Assembly: GCF_014705615.1 (NCBI RefSeq)
Contig: NZ_JACXJA010000003.1
Span: 1-64,000, forward strand
Origin: Paenibacillus oceani
GTDB lineage: Bacteria > Bacillota > Bacilli > Paenibacillales > NBRC-103111
DNA: 64,000 nt
Direction: 5' to 3'
In this document: positions 15,156 to 24,345 of the stretch, piece by piece
Layout of the letters: each line of letters opens with the position of its first letter
Position numbering within the stretch: the stretch's first letter is position 1
Program-made: the position numbers and the translations under genes
Notes under the pieces: model-generated
Seen by the model: only the letters and a program-made list of their open reading frames with translations
What the model was told of the DNA's origin: nothing
The model's database searches: none

Positions 15156-17075
15156 ATGAAAGATCAAAAAATGAACAGACGCAAGCTGCTTGGTGCGCTG
15201 GGGGTGGCAGGCGCATCAGCCATGCTGTATGGAGTGAGCATCGGGAATGCGAACGGAAACGGGAAAGACAATGACAACAACAAGAATCCGAAACTCGTGT
15301 CGATTGCGGATGACGTTGTCGATATACGCGATTTTGGAGCAGACCCGGGACTTGCCGACAATCATACCGCAATTACAGCCGCTATCTCCTACGCAACGGG
15401 GGGCGCACACAAAAAAAGCGTATATATCCCGTGTGACGGAGTATACACCACTTCCCCCTTAACCTATGTCGACCGGTTGACGCTAATCGGTTCCAACTCG
15501 CAGGGGGGATGGGCGCGGACATCCAATTGGAATGTCGGGTCCGTTCTTCGACTGATCGATGGGGCCAACGCGCCATTACTAACGGTGCCGTCGGGAGTTA
15601 TGCTCTGGGGGTTGTATAATCTAACCCTGGATGCCAATAAGGCAGGTCAGACCTCCTATGCCTCGCATGGCATTGTTACGAAGAGGAATGCCAATCTCCG
15701 CAACTTCGGCGGGAACATCCGCGGGGTAAGGGTGGTTGGCCCGAAAGGCTGGGGGGCTGTATTCAACGGGGGCCCGATGAACATCCATGACTGCCTATTT
15801 ATGTCGGGAGCTTGCTTTGTCGGATGTAATGACATCAAGTTATCCGATGTAGATTTCGACGGCACCGATGGACTGCATTGCTCATTCGCGGTAGTCCGAT
15901 CGGAATCTATGGAAGCGTGTACCAATATTTTGTGCTGGGGCTGGGGGGAAGCCGATCAGACCAAGCAAGTCCAAGAGGAGAACGGAACTGCACAAACCAA
16001 CGGGACGATCTCCTTGGCTGAATCCTGGTTGTACGAAGGAGCTCCCGTTTCGATACCCGGCGCGCCGCTCAGCGATCCGCTGCTTTCACCGGAAGCGATC
16101 TATTTTGCTCACAAAGTTACAGCAGGGGTTTGGGAAGTGTACACCCACCCAAAAGGAGACGGCAGGGACAGAAAGGTGGAATTTTCTGCTTCTGCGCCGA
16201 TAGTCCTTAGACACGGAGGAACCGAAGCAGTCGGCATCATTTCCAACACATTCCGAATGGGTCTGTCCAATTCAAGATTCGGTGGAAGCAAAAGACAAGG
16301 CCTGGTCTTTGTAAAATCCGACTTTAACACGGTAAGCAACACGCATATGTGGAACAATAATATGCGTCAGGTTGCTGATACTCCGGGTATCGAGTTTATC
16401 GACTCTCACTATAATGCAATAACTGGCGGCAGCAACATTTGGGAGAGAAGCAACAAGATTACATCTGCTGTGACGTTTAAGGGGACATCCAGCAATAATA
16501 GTCTTGCCGCAGATACGGCGTGTTACAATACGGCCACAGGCACCAAGGTTATCGACCAATCCAATTCCGATTATCCGAACCGGAATCGATTTGATATTCG
16601 CGGGGGAGCAGGCGGGCCAGTGAAATATACTTCCGCGAATAAAGACAAGGAACCTGGCATTCAGAGTTGCATACTTCATGTAACGGCTGATACTGTCGTG
16701 CCTGCTTCGACAAATATGACATTGCCGATGTCGGCCTTTACTGCAGTTGGCTGCAGCGTGACTGGGGGCAACACGCTTTCATTGCCAGTAACCGCAGGGT
16801 CCAAATACCGTATTGAAGTATCGATTTGTACTGCAGCGACTCCTGAGGCCGAGATTTTATACAAAATAATGGGGCTGGCGGCGGCGACTCCCGTTAGTGA
16901 GAAAAGGCACTATACCGCATCCAGATCGGCCACGATTTCCTACGAATTTGCAGCAAGCCATTCTACTACGCTCCCTATCCAGTTCGTAGCGTTTAGCACG
17001 CAATCGTTTACAGTGGCCAGCCAAGCAAGCTTGACTTCAATCCGTATCATGAAGCTGGCGGACACGGTTAAGTGA
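15156..17075 (+). CDS. Tat-exported right-handed beta-helix protein (pectate-lyase-3 type)
   Basis: A 639-residue protein with a twin-arginine signal (NRRKLLGALGVAGASA) and a glycine/asparagine-rich linker. The catalytic part opens with VVDIRDFGADPGLADNHTAI, the pectate-lyase-3 / GH28-like start, followed by strand-rich repeats. The C-terminal 120 residues look like a separate beta-sandwich. Members cleave pectin, other uronates or capsule-like polysaccharides; the exact substrate cannot be told. The ATG at 15156 gives the clean Tat signal. It completes the SBP 3-SBP 4 transcript and would act outside the cell to release their ligand. Confidence 0.85.
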   Translation: MKDQKMNRRKLLGALGVAGASAMLYGVSIGNANGNGKDNDNNKNPKLVSIADDVVDIRDFGADPGLADNHTAITAAISYATGGAHKKSVYIPCDGVYTTSPLTYVDRLTLIGSNSQGGWARTSNWNVGSVLRLIDGANAPLLTVPSGVMLWGLYNLTLDANKAGQTSYASHGIVTKRNANLRNFGGNIRGVRVVGPKGWGAVFNGGPMNIHDCLFMSGACFVGCNDIKLSDVDFDGTDGLHCSFAVVRSESMEACTNILCWGWGEADQTKQVQEENGTAQTNGTISLAESWLYEGAPVSIPGAPLSDPLLSPEAIYFAHKVTAGVWEVYTHPKGDGRDRKVEFSASAPIVLRHGGTEAVGIISNTFRMGLSNSRFGGSKRQGLVFVKSDFNTVSNTHMWNNNMRQVADTPGIEFIDSHYNAITGGSNIWERSNKITSAVTFKGTSSNNSLAADTACYNTATGTKVIDQSNSDYPNRNRFDIRGGAGGPVKYTSANKDKEPGIQSCILHVTADTVVPASTNMTLPMSAFTAVGCSVTGGNTLSLPVTAGSKYRIEVSICTAATPEAEILYKIMGLAAATPVSEKRHYTASRSATISYEFAASHSTTLPIQFVAFSTQSFTVASQASLTSIRIMKLADTVK

Positions 17076-17447
17076 GTGACGGGACGATCCAGTATATGGA
17101 GGGCTTCTCTCAGGAGTCCTCCTACTGCATTTACAGCATTTTGCACGGGACCTTATACTACCATTAATAACAAATATTATAAAAGTGTCGATTGGGAATA
17201 GTATAATGCCACTATGGTCCAGAGTTGTCGGGCGGTGAAAGTTGAGGTGATAGTTTTTGTTTTTTCGGTTAGAGATCCGGCTTATTCGTGCGAGTTCAAA
17301 AAGTCCGGCTTTCAGCACCAAGAAGATTGGATGAAGCTGGGAAATGAGGAGCGGAACGTAGTGGAAGCTTACGTGAGCACCGGAATTTCCGGCTGAATTC
17401 AATTCGATGTCATTAATCGAAATGAAAATAAATTTAGGAGAGATGAC
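17076..17447. other. Intergenic region, no gene supported
   Basis: A 60-codon frame at 17214-17396 has no ribosome site and no recognisable content. TATAAT at 17202-17207 lacks a good -35 partner. Otherwise AT-rich spacer before the HAD gene. Confidence 0.5.
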
Positions 17448-17942
17448 ATGCTCCACATTGGTGTGGATCTAGACGGCGTATTAGCAGTTCATGGGGGAGA
17501 AGAGAAGTTCTTCGATATCAGAATCGCCCCCCGGGCGGTAGAAGTCATACAAATGTATACCAAGCTAGGCTTGAGGTTCAGCATTATCAGCTCGAGAATA
17601 AATTGCAGAGCGGAAACTCATCGGTGGCTGAAAATGAATCACGCGTTCGAGCTGTTTGAGTCGGTATTAGTAGCAGAAGACCATGACGATAGCAAATTGA
17701 ATGCTGCTCAGCTCTTGCAGATTGATATCATGATCGAAGATACTCCTTACGAAATAGAGAAATTAATAGCTGGGGAATGGGAAATATGGATGCCGGAATT
17801 GCCTATAAACCAATCTTACAAACCTGTGTCTCAACAAGTTGTAAAAATAAAAGGAAGAAGGTTAACGCCACAAGGTTGGGTAGCGGACTGGGAAGATATC
17901 GAGGCCCGTCTTAAACAAAAACTGAAAGAGACGACTAAATAA
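17448..17942 (+). CDS. HAD-superfamily hydrolase, 5'(3')-nucleotidase-like
   Basis: A 164-residue cytosolic hydrolase with the HAD motifs in order: DLDGVLA (catalytic aspartates, residues 8-14), IISSR (motif II), a lysine in HDDSK, and IEDTP (motif IV). The compact size fits the NT5C-type deoxynucleotidase group, whose members dephosphorylate nucleoside monophosphates; other small-phosphate substrates are possible. TAGGAG precedes the ATG by 7 bases. It stands alone, between the beta-helix gene and a convergent AraC gene. Confidence 0.75.
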   Translation: MLHIGVDLDGVLAVHGGEEKFFDIRIAPRAVEVIQMYTKLGLRFSIISSRINCRAETHRWLKMNHAFELFESVLVAEDHDDSKLNAAQLLQIDIMIEDTPYEIEKLIAGEWEIWMPELPINQSYKPVSQQVVKIKGRRLTPQGWVADWEDIEARLKQKLKETTK

Positions 17943-18059
17943 TTCGCGAAGAGACAAGCGATGGTGAACCAGCTTTAGGAATGGAGGTCCTGTCCGTCCT
18001 CATTACGCGGGGCTGATCGGGTAATTCGGTCGGCGCGCTCCTTTGAGTTCAAAACGTTT

Positions 18060-18090
18060 CCCGCCAATGTGTCATTTGGCGGGTTTTTTT
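18060..18090. terminator. Bidirectional terminator at the HAD/AraC junction
   Basis: CCCGCCAA and TTGGCGGG pair across an 8-base loop, followed by seven T on the plus strand. On the minus strand the hairpin overlaps the last codons and stop of the AraC gene, so coding sequence and terminator are shared. Confidence 0.85.
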
Positions 18091-18938
18091 AGCGCGTTGT
18101 TCATGACTCTGAACCGGCTGGGGGTTTCCCCCTCTATTTTCTTGAACATTCTGCTGAAATAGAAGGAATCTTTCATACCGACATCCGCTGTGATTTCCTG
18201 AATGGTTTTGCTGCTGCTTTGCAGCAGATGCTTCGCTTTCTGAATGCGAAGATGCTGGATATAGGCGCTGATTGTCATACCGGAATATTTGCGGAAAATT
18301 TGGCACAAATACTCATACCGGCGATCCAAGGTTTTCTCGATGAAATCCGCGGAGCATTCCATCGTGTAGCTTTCATGCAAACAGTCTATCAAATTTCTGT
18401 AAGTTGCATAGGATGCGGGCAGCGAAGAATCTTTTAGCAATCCATTCAGAACATCCTCTGCCATCAGCTCGATTAACTTGCACAAAAACCGCGTTAACCG
18501 AAATTTGAAGTACCCTTTCGGGTGAAAAAATTCGTGTACCATTTGCTCGAAAGTTCTTAAGCATTCGTAACGTTGGGCAGGGGCAAACAGACGGGGGATC
18601 AGCAATTGTTCGCTCCTTGTATCGTCGGTCGTCCGCAGATGGATGCTGTTTAACTGATTTAATGGAAGCAGCGCACTCGTATGATTCTGTTCTTCAATGA
18701 AAGCCGGCGCCGGGTCGATTGTAAATTGAACCCAAAAAAAGCTGCCCCGACCGTCGTTTCTGCGCCAGCCGTGATGCTGCTCCCAAGGAGAAATGAGCAA
18801 GCAGTCCCCGGTTTTGAGCGTCAGTTTTTCCTCATTGACCTGCAAATAGACAGGACCGTCGGAAACCATCAATATTTCATAGTGCGGGTTGGAATGTGGG
18901 GACATAAAAAAAGATTCGACCGTGAGTGATTGACCCAT
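18072..18938 (-). CDS. AraC family transcriptional regulator
   Basis: A 288-residue regulator with a cupin sensor (HSNPHYEILMVSDGPVYL, GDCLLISPWEQHHG) and a C-terminal AraC HTH ending VGMKDSFYFSRMFKKIEGETP. A stop codon directly precedes the ATG at 18938, so this is the longest possible start; the ribosome site is weak. It is divergent from the second Tat beta-helix gene, with a cre-like site in the spacer. Its stop codon lies inside the terminator hairpin at 18060-18090. Probable regulator of the beta-helix gene at 19141. Confidence 0.9.
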   Translation of the reverse strand: MGQSLTVESFFMSPHSNPHYEILMVSDGPVYLQVNEEKLTLKTGDCLLISPWEQHHGWRRNDGRGSFFWVQFTIDPAPAFIEEQNHTSALLPLNQLNSIHLRTTDDTRSEQLLIPRLFAPAQRYECLRTFEQMVHEFFHPKGYFKFRLTRFLCKLIELMAEDVLNGLLKDSSLPASYATYRNLIDCLHESYTMECSADFIEKTLDRRYEYLCQIFRKYSGMTISAYIQHLRIQKAKHLLQSSSKTIQEITADVGMKDSFYFSRMFKKIEGETPSRFRVMNNALKKPAK

Positions 18939-19014
18939 TTAACCGCAAGATGCGCTCTTTCCGGTATAGAGATATAGATCATCTTTAGCCCCTCTCCGAA
19001 TGAACGACTATAAA

Positions 19015-19028
19015 TGAAAACACTTACA
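19015..19028 (+). promoter_or_regulatory. cre-like site (CcpA) in the AraC / beta-helix spacer
   Basis: TGAAAACACTTACA matches TGWAANCGNTNWCA at 13 of 14 positions (A for G in the central CG). It lies about 110 bases before the beta-helix start and 76 bases before the AraC start. Confidence 0.5.
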
Positions 19029-19140
19029 TTAACACTATTATTATAAGCTTCCTCTGCTTTCCAATCAATCTGACCGGCTTATATTAAGGTAGATATATTT
19101 AAGCCGCATTGGAAACGATCGAATGGAGGAATGGAACACG

Positions 19141-21273
19141 ATGAAAATCGTCAATGAAGAACAGCTTAACCAGCAGGATACGGAACAGGCTGGATCGGAC
19201 AGCGGGCTTAGCAGAAGGAAGCTTCTCGCTATGATCGGAGCGGCGGGTGCTGCGGCGGCAGCAGGTCCGCTCCTGAGCGGAACCGTCGGATTTGCGCAAG
19301 GAAATGGAGTGACGAACAGCGTTTACGGTCCCCCGCTTGGGCTTGGTCCCGAATGGTGCGTACGAAAGACGACTATCGCCGAGCTGCGTGCGATGACAGC
19401 TACCGTCGCAGAAGGTATTTACTATGTGACCGACAGCGGCAAGGGAGGACATTTCCATGCGGATGCTTCCGACACTTCATCGGCGGATAATACAGGAACC
19501 ATCCTCGTATCCGCTTCCGGGCTCAGATTCAAAAGGATATACAACGGGGCTCTCGACGCGTTATGGTTTGGTGCGAAGGGCGACGGCAGCACGGACGATA
19601 CGGCCGCGATCCGATTGGCTATTGCCGCTATGCAGAATGGAGATTCGCTCTATTTTCCCGCAGGGGAGTACATCGTCGATTCCGGCTGCTTGTTGTTCAG
19701 GGGATTGTCGAACATCACGATCTGCGGGGACGGAGTCAATTCGTGGCTGCATCCTTCCGGGCAGCGGACGCCGACGTCGAAGACATCGTTTCACACTACA
19801 ATGGCCATCGATCAGTGCGTCAGCTTGACGATCAGGGATCTGCGCATTGAAAGCAAGGGAGAGAACTGGGGAAATACGGATGCGGGCACCGGAGCCGGTT
19901 GGGGTGACGGAAGAACGAATTTTGCGATTGAGAAAGGCGGTCATGCGCTGCTTGTTACCCGGTCCGGAAACGTTGTCGTGGAAAATATAGTCGGGCGTCT
20001 TTGCGGTTCGGTCGGCGTTTTCTACTTCTCCTCTTGCGACGATGTCGTGGTCCGCGATTGCTTCAGCAACGCCAGCTCCCTCGGTTACGCGATGTACGCC
20101 GTGGACAACTGGTGCGCACCGGCGCAGCAGATGAGACGAACCTACAACTTTATCAACTGCAACGGCTGGAACGAACCGGGTTACTCCCCTTATTCGGCTA
20201 AGGCCGGAATACTCGTAGAGGGCGATCCGGGAATGATTTTGAACGTCAACGTTCAAGGGGGTATATTCAAAAACTGTACGATCGGCGGCGATTACAAAAT
20301 ACTTGGCTGCGCCGTAGGCGCCGTCTATGCGAATGCGAACGTTAACGGCGTAACGTCCGATTCCTGCCTGATCGGTTATTTGGCCGGAGCGCGCGGCACG
20401 AATGCGGAAAATATGATGCATACGGTGACAGGCTGCAGCTTTATGAACAACAGAGTTACCGGCGTTATGCTGGATTTTAAGGCGGGCACCGGAGATAGCC
20501 AGCTGTACTTGAAGGATACGGTCATTCGGACGAAGGAGACGTCCCATTGGTCCGGATATAACGATCTGAGGGTCAAATATTCAAGCGGCATCTCCAATCT
20601 GTCTTACTTGAAGGGCACGGTTCATCTGTCGAATGTGAGCATGGCGGGCGGAGAATACGGAATGTACATGATGGATTATCTGGATCTGAACAGCCAGTCA
20701 TCCGAAGTAAGCGGCAGCAAAAGTGCATTAACGGTGTATGGCGGAGGGAATTACGAGCTGTACGGAACGAATGTTTCGTCCGACTTGGAACATGCACTTG
20801 TTTTCCGAACTGCGAATATTACCCAAATGGGAACGAGCATGGCAGACCGGGAGCTGCGGATGGCGGCAGCCTACGGCATTCTGAACTGCGGAGTGGATCA
20901 AAACCTGTTCTCGATCATCGGAACGGCGGGCCACACCAAGAGTGTCGTCGTTAAAGATAACGTGGTGAAGAACGGATATATCGGCCTTGTCGGAATTTAT
21001 GCCGATACGAAAACGTTTGACGAAATGCTTAGCTATACGACAGCAATCGTTACAGCGGTCAATTTTGCCGGTACGAATACGTCCGTCCATTTCGCACTTC
21101 CGAAAGACAAGCATTACCAATATACGAAAATTATTAACGAGGCAGGGGCTGTCTCTCCGATTCCAGTATCCTACAACGATTTTGGCAGTCGGGGGGTGTA
21201 TAGAATCATTTTGCAGGGAGATGTAAGGGCATCGTTTCCCGTCGGTGCGGTATGCCGCTTGCTGGCGCTATAA
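19141..21273 (+). CDS. Tat-exported right-handed beta-helix protein
   Basis: A 710-residue secreted protein with a twin-arginine signal (LSRRKLLAMIGAAGAAAAAG) after a charged 30-residue lead. Residues about 60-130 hold an N-terminal module (TNSVYGPPLG through SADNTGTILV) often found before pectate-lyase-3 domains. The helix proper begins at LWFGAKGDGSTDDTAAI. The rest is strand-rich with many Asn and Gly turns. It probably cleaves or binds an extracellular polysaccharide; the substrate is unknown. The ATG at 19141 was chosen because GGAGG lies 11 bases before it, whereas ATG 19123 has no site. The SVYGP block recurs in the protein at 40780. Confidence 0.85.
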   Translation: MKIVNEEQLNQQDTEQAGSDSGLSRRKLLAMIGAAGAAAAAGPLLSGTVGFAQGNGVTNSVYGPPLGLGPEWCVRKTTIAELRAMTATVAEGIYYVTDSGKGGHFHADASDTSSADNTGTILVSASGLRFKRIYNGALDALWFGAKGDGSTDDTAAIRLAIAAMQNGDSLYFPAGEYIVDSGCLLFRGLSNITICGDGVNSWLHPSGQRTPTSKTSFHTTMAIDQCVSLTIRDLRIESKGENWGNTDAGTGAGWGDGRTNFAIEKGGHALLVTRSGNVVVENIVGRLCGSVGVFYFSSCDDVVVRDCFSNASSLGYAMYAVDNWCAPAQQMRRTYNFINCNGWNEPGYSPYSAKAGILVEGDPGMILNVNVQGGIFKNCTIGGDYKILGCAVGAVYANANVNGVTSDSCLIGYLAGARGTNAENMMHTVTGCSFMNNRVTGVMLDFKAGTGDSQLYLKDTVIRTKETSHWSGYNDLRVKYSSGISNLSYLKGTVHLSNVSMAGGEYGMYMMDYLDLNSQSSEVSGSKSALTVYGGGNYELYGTNVSSDLEHALVFRTANITQMGTSMADRELRMAAAYGILNCGVDQNLFSIIGTAGHTKSVVVKDNVVKNGYIGLVGIYADTKTFDEMLSYTTAIVTAVNFAGTNTSVHFALPKDKHYQYTKIINEAGAVSPIPVSYNDFGSRGVYRIILQGDVRASFPVGAVCRLLAL

Positions 21274-21295
21274 CAGTCTATAAATGGCCGGATGT

Positions 21296-21324
21296 GGGAC
21301 CAGGAGGCGAAAGCCAGTGGTCCC
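21296..21324 (+). terminator. Hairpin after the beta-helix gene (no U-tract)
   Basis: GGGACCA pairs with TGGTCCC, and an inner GGC-GAAA-GCC tetraloop stem sits inside. It lies 22 bases after the stop codon. It lacks a T-run on either strand, so it may be an RNA-stabilising hairpin rather than a terminator. Confidence 0.4.
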
Positions 21325-21344
21325 GCTTCGCCGTTCCCGATAAA

Positions 21345-21844
21345 TTATTGATACGCTTTTCTGTACTCTCGGGGGGATTGACCTATAATTTCCCTGAACA
21401 CGCGGGAAAAGGTACGAATCGATTCGAAGCCCGTATCGAACGTGATGTCGGTAACCGACTTGTCCGTATTGATCAGCATCATGGCAGCGCTGTTAATGCG
21501 CAGCTGGTGTACATATTCGAGGAAGCTTTGCCCCGTATTTTCCCTGAACAACCGGCTAATATACGGTGCGCTTATATGAAAGTGCGCCGCCACCGACTCC
21601 AACGTCAATTTGTCCGCATAATGTACATGCACATAGTGAAGAGCAGGCCAGAACGGCTGACTGCTGTCATTCCGATTTGCGGTGCTTGCCGCAGCGTCTT
21701 TCGAGTCGATGGCGCGCAGCAGCGTGATCAACGCCTCCGACAACTTGTTGCGGATCATGTTGCTGCGTCCCTGCAAATCGGGATTGATGTATTCCGCCAT
21801 CAGATTCGCGAATAAGGCTTCGACCCTTCCGGCTGCCTCTTCCG
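21345..21844 (-). pseudogene. AraC family regulator, C-terminal remnant
   Basis: The frame encodes a linker and a complete AraC HTH domain (SAPYISRLFRENTGQSFLEYV and ending VFREIIGQSPREYRK). The cupin sensor half, about 150 residues, is absent. Reading upstream in the same frame gives EEAAGRVEALFANL, a typical AraC linker helix, and then runs directly into DegT-type aminotransferase sequence. A deletion has therefore fused the two genes. An ATG at 21800 could still start a 151-residue DNA-binding domain, but it has no clear ribosome site. Confidence 0.75.
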
Positions 21845-22264
21845 CCTTCGTTTTGTCCGTGATCCGATGCTCGAATCGTTCGGATCGAGACAGAGCGACA
21901 ACGGATCGATTTCCGCGAATACGATGGACGCTCCGAGACTATACGCCGACAGAGCAGACGCCCAATAAGTGATGCTCGGGCAGATGACTTCGTCGCCGAC
22001 TCCGATTCCGCAGCCGTAAAAGGCGCCCAGAAGCGAGCTTGTTCCGTTGTTGAACGCAAGCGCGTAGTCCATATTCAGCCATTCGGCGAATTCCTTCTCG
22101 AATTTCATGGTGATGTCTATCCCGGACATCGCGCCGTTCCGCAATACCTGCAAAGCGGCCGCTTCGTCCTCATCGGTAATAATAGGCCATTTGAACATGT
22201 CCCAGTTCGGGGAATCAATCGCTTTCGTTCCTCCGAGAAGGGCAAGCTTTTCGTATCCGTTCAT
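21845..22264 (-). pseudogene. DegT/DnrJ/EryC1/StrS aminotransferase, N-terminal remnant
   Basis: About 135 residues of a PLP-dependent sugar aminotransferase (LNMDYALAFNNGTSSLLGAF, ICPSITYWAS, FAEIDPLSLCLDPND). Full-length members have about 370-400 residues and an active-site lysine near 190, which is missing here. The frame shifts near 21873-21876: the next frame continues EHRITDKTKA, as expected for the family, and then becomes AraC sequence at about 21840-21845. AAGGAG precedes the ATG at 22264. It is last in a minus-strand operon with an acetylesterase-like and a ceramidase-like gene. Confidence 0.82.
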
Positions 22265-22301
22265 TTCATTCGCTCCTTATCGTGATGCTTCCTAATTTGT
22301 C

Positions 22302-23000
22302 TTATCCTGCGGAATGCCCGGTCATGGATAAGTAAGTCTCCGCATAACGGCGGCCCAGCTCCCTGGCCGATGCCGAAAGAAAATGCAGTGAATCTCCCGA
22401 ATGCTCCAGGCCGGCGGAATCGATCCAACCGTATTCATGCGCCGTTTGCCTAGTTTCCTCCACGATGCTTCGGAGTAGAGGCGCGAAGGGAAACGTATCC
22501 GGCGACAAAAAATACCCGAGCTTCCCGGCAAGAAACGGCACGCGGGGATGCCCCAATCGTTCGCGCATATCCCGGATCATCGCCTCAAAGCGTTTGCGGT
22601 ACGGAACGGCATCGTCCGCATCCATCGCGTCGTTCTCGCCCTGATGCCACAAAATCCCTTTCAATTGGCCTGATTGCATCGCAAAGTCCGCCCGTTCCAT
22701 CGCATGCTCATACAGATCCCCGCCGCGAACCCAGTGTTCGATCTTCGTCCCGCCCACGGCGCAAGGGATGAGCCCGATCGCGTTAGAAGCGCCGCGCTCC
22801 ATCAATGTTCTCGCGAACTCCAAGCCGGGACCGACACCGGCGATTCCCGGCTTGTCGAAGTGGATCGGCTCGATCGCGGGAGCCCATTCCCGCTTTGCAT
22901 TAAGCGAAACGATACGTGGGTCGGGCTCCCGTATCCCGTCAAGAGCTTCTCTTCCAGCCATGTTGGATTGTCCGATCAGCAGAAACAGATCGAGCTTCAT
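22302..23000 (-). CDS. Sialate O-acetylesterase-like protein (SASA / SGNH family)
   Basis: A 232-residue esterase of the SASA family (carbohydrate esterase 6-like). Catalytic blocks are visible: FLLIGQSNMAG (Ser), GGTKIEHW, WHQGENDA and the C-terminal GDSLHF (Asp/His). The family removes O-acetyl groups from sialic acid or acetylated xylan. There is no signal peptide, so it acts inside the cell on imported oligosaccharides. GGGGGAG precedes the ATG. It follows the ceramidase-like gene by 19 bases in the same operon. Confidence 0.85.
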   Translation of the reverse strand: MKLDLFLLIGQSNMAGREALDGIREPDPRIVSLNAKREWAPAIEPIHFDKPGIAGVGPGLEFARTLMERGASNAIGLIPCAVGGTKIEHWVRGGDLYEHAMERADFAMQSGQLKGILWHQGENDAMDADDAVPYRKRFEAMIRDMRERLGHPRVPFLAGKLGYFLSPDTFPFAPLLRSIVEETRQTAHEYGWIDSAGLEHSGDSLHFLSASARELGRRYAETYLSMTGHSAG

Positions 23001-23019
23001 ACTGTTGCTCCCCCTCGCT

Positions 23020-24303
23020 TTATTTGTTCAGCAGTGAGGCGAAATCGTTGCATATGTCGTGCTCCGCCGTTTCTGTGAAAGGAGAGCATAAGCCGAAGAA
23101 GATATAGGAGTCCGTCGCTTCATATCCGCCTTCCTTGAGCTGCTGGGCTGTCGGCACGTAGCCGATCATTCCGTTGCTGTAGGCGACGGGAAGCGTGCTT
23201 CCGCCGGATAGCATTTTCACGTACAGGCCGTACTCCACCACCATCTCAGCGTTCATGGCAAGGAGCGAGAGCCCTTGGGCGATATCCATCCGCACCATGT
23301 CGAGAGTGGCGGCAGGACGAATCAGCTCGGGACATTGCTGTAACTGCTCGGCCCAGTTGCGCGTCCCGGAATGATCCGAACGTTTGCACGCTTCCAGCTC
23401 CTCCAGTCCCGGCATGTCGGCGAACGGTAACGGGCGCGTGATATGCAGCCCGAACGGGGGGCAGGACGGCAATGTTTGCAGCGGACGGGTGAGCACAGCT
23501 GTAACCGATTCAACCAAACGCGTTCCAAGCCTCTGCACATCCTCGGCATTCCCGCTGTAGAACCTGCCATCGCGGTGCAGTGCCGGACGCACGTCTCCGC
23601 AGCATCCTTGCAGGAACAAGGAAACGCAGTCGTCTCCCAGTTCCCGCTCGATCCGTTCCATCGCGATGCCGCAATATTCTGATGATACGAAATTGGCGCT
23701 GGTCGTAGTCGGATGGCACGTATAGTGGACGATTAAAGCTTTGGCCTTTCCCGTATGCGTTGCGAAACGAACGACTGTCACTTCCTGATCGTTCGGGCCT
23801 TCTTCATTCGGCGACATTGCGATTCTGCCTTCGACCAGCTTGCGTCGCTGGATGCCGATATCGCATGCTCCGTTCCCCCGTTGAACGGTTACCGGCTCGA
23901 GATTCGACTCGGCCCGGTGTATTCCGTCCAACAGTTTTGTTTCCAGTTCATGCACATAACGTTCGTCCACTTTACCAATTGAAGGCATCAGCCGGCTCGT
24001 CTGCGGTCCGGAATGGCTGTGGGAGGCATTTAGAATCACATCCTCCGCCCCCATCTCCCATCGCGCCGCCAGCTCGCACCGCAGCCTCTCGACCAGCTCG
24101 GTTCCCCACCATATAAGGTCCGCAGCGACCAGGAGCCGGTTGCGTATGCCCCGATCCTTGTCGTGCTGCCGGATAAACAATACCTTGGCATAGATCGGAT
24201 GATGGATGCCATCAAATGAAGCGGGACGGTGACCGTAACCCGCGAGAGACACGGGATGATCGGGAGTAATATCGATCTTGTCTATTCCGAGCAGCATTTC
24301 CAT
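23020..24303 (-). CDS. Neutral/alkaline non-lysosomal ceramidase-like protein
   Basis: A 427-residue protein resembling the N-terminal domain of neutral ceramidases (IDITPDHPVSLAGYG at the start, then NASHSHSGPQ, the zinc-site histidines). Bacterial relatives in sugar loci lack the C-terminal domain, have no proven ceramide activity and may hydrolyse other amides or esters. There is no signal peptide. Its place between an SBP gene and an acetylesterase-like gene argues for a role in carbohydrate or glycoconjugate breakdown (inference). Confidence 0.75.
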   Translation of the reverse strand: MEMLLGIDKIDITPDHPVSLAGYGHRPASFDGIHHPIYAKVLFIRQHDKDRGIRNRLLVAADLIWWGTELVERLRCELAARWEMGAEDVILNASHSHSGPQTSRLMPSIGKVDERYVHELETKLLDGIHRAESNLEPVTVQRGNGACDIGIQRRKLVEGRIAMSPNEEGPNDQEVTVVRFATHTGKAKALIVHYTCHPTTTSANFVSSEYCGIAMERIERELGDDCVSLFLQGCCGDVRPALHRDGRFYSGNAEDVQRLGTRLVESVTAVLTRPLQTLPSCPPFGLHITRPLPFADMPGLEELEACKRSDHSGTRNWAEQLQQCPELIRPAATLDMVRMDIAQGLSLLAMNAEMVVEYGLYVKMLSGGSTLPVAYSNGMIGYVPTAQQLKEGGYEATDSYIFFGLCSPFTETAEHDICNDFASLLNK

Positions 24304-24345
24304 CGAAGCTTGTCACATCCTCTATGTTGATCGAATACGGTGAGG

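Noticed and set aside
17214-17396. 60-codon plus-strand frame before the HAD gene
   Set aside because: No ribosome site and no recognisable content; a nearby TATAAT lacks a -35 partner.
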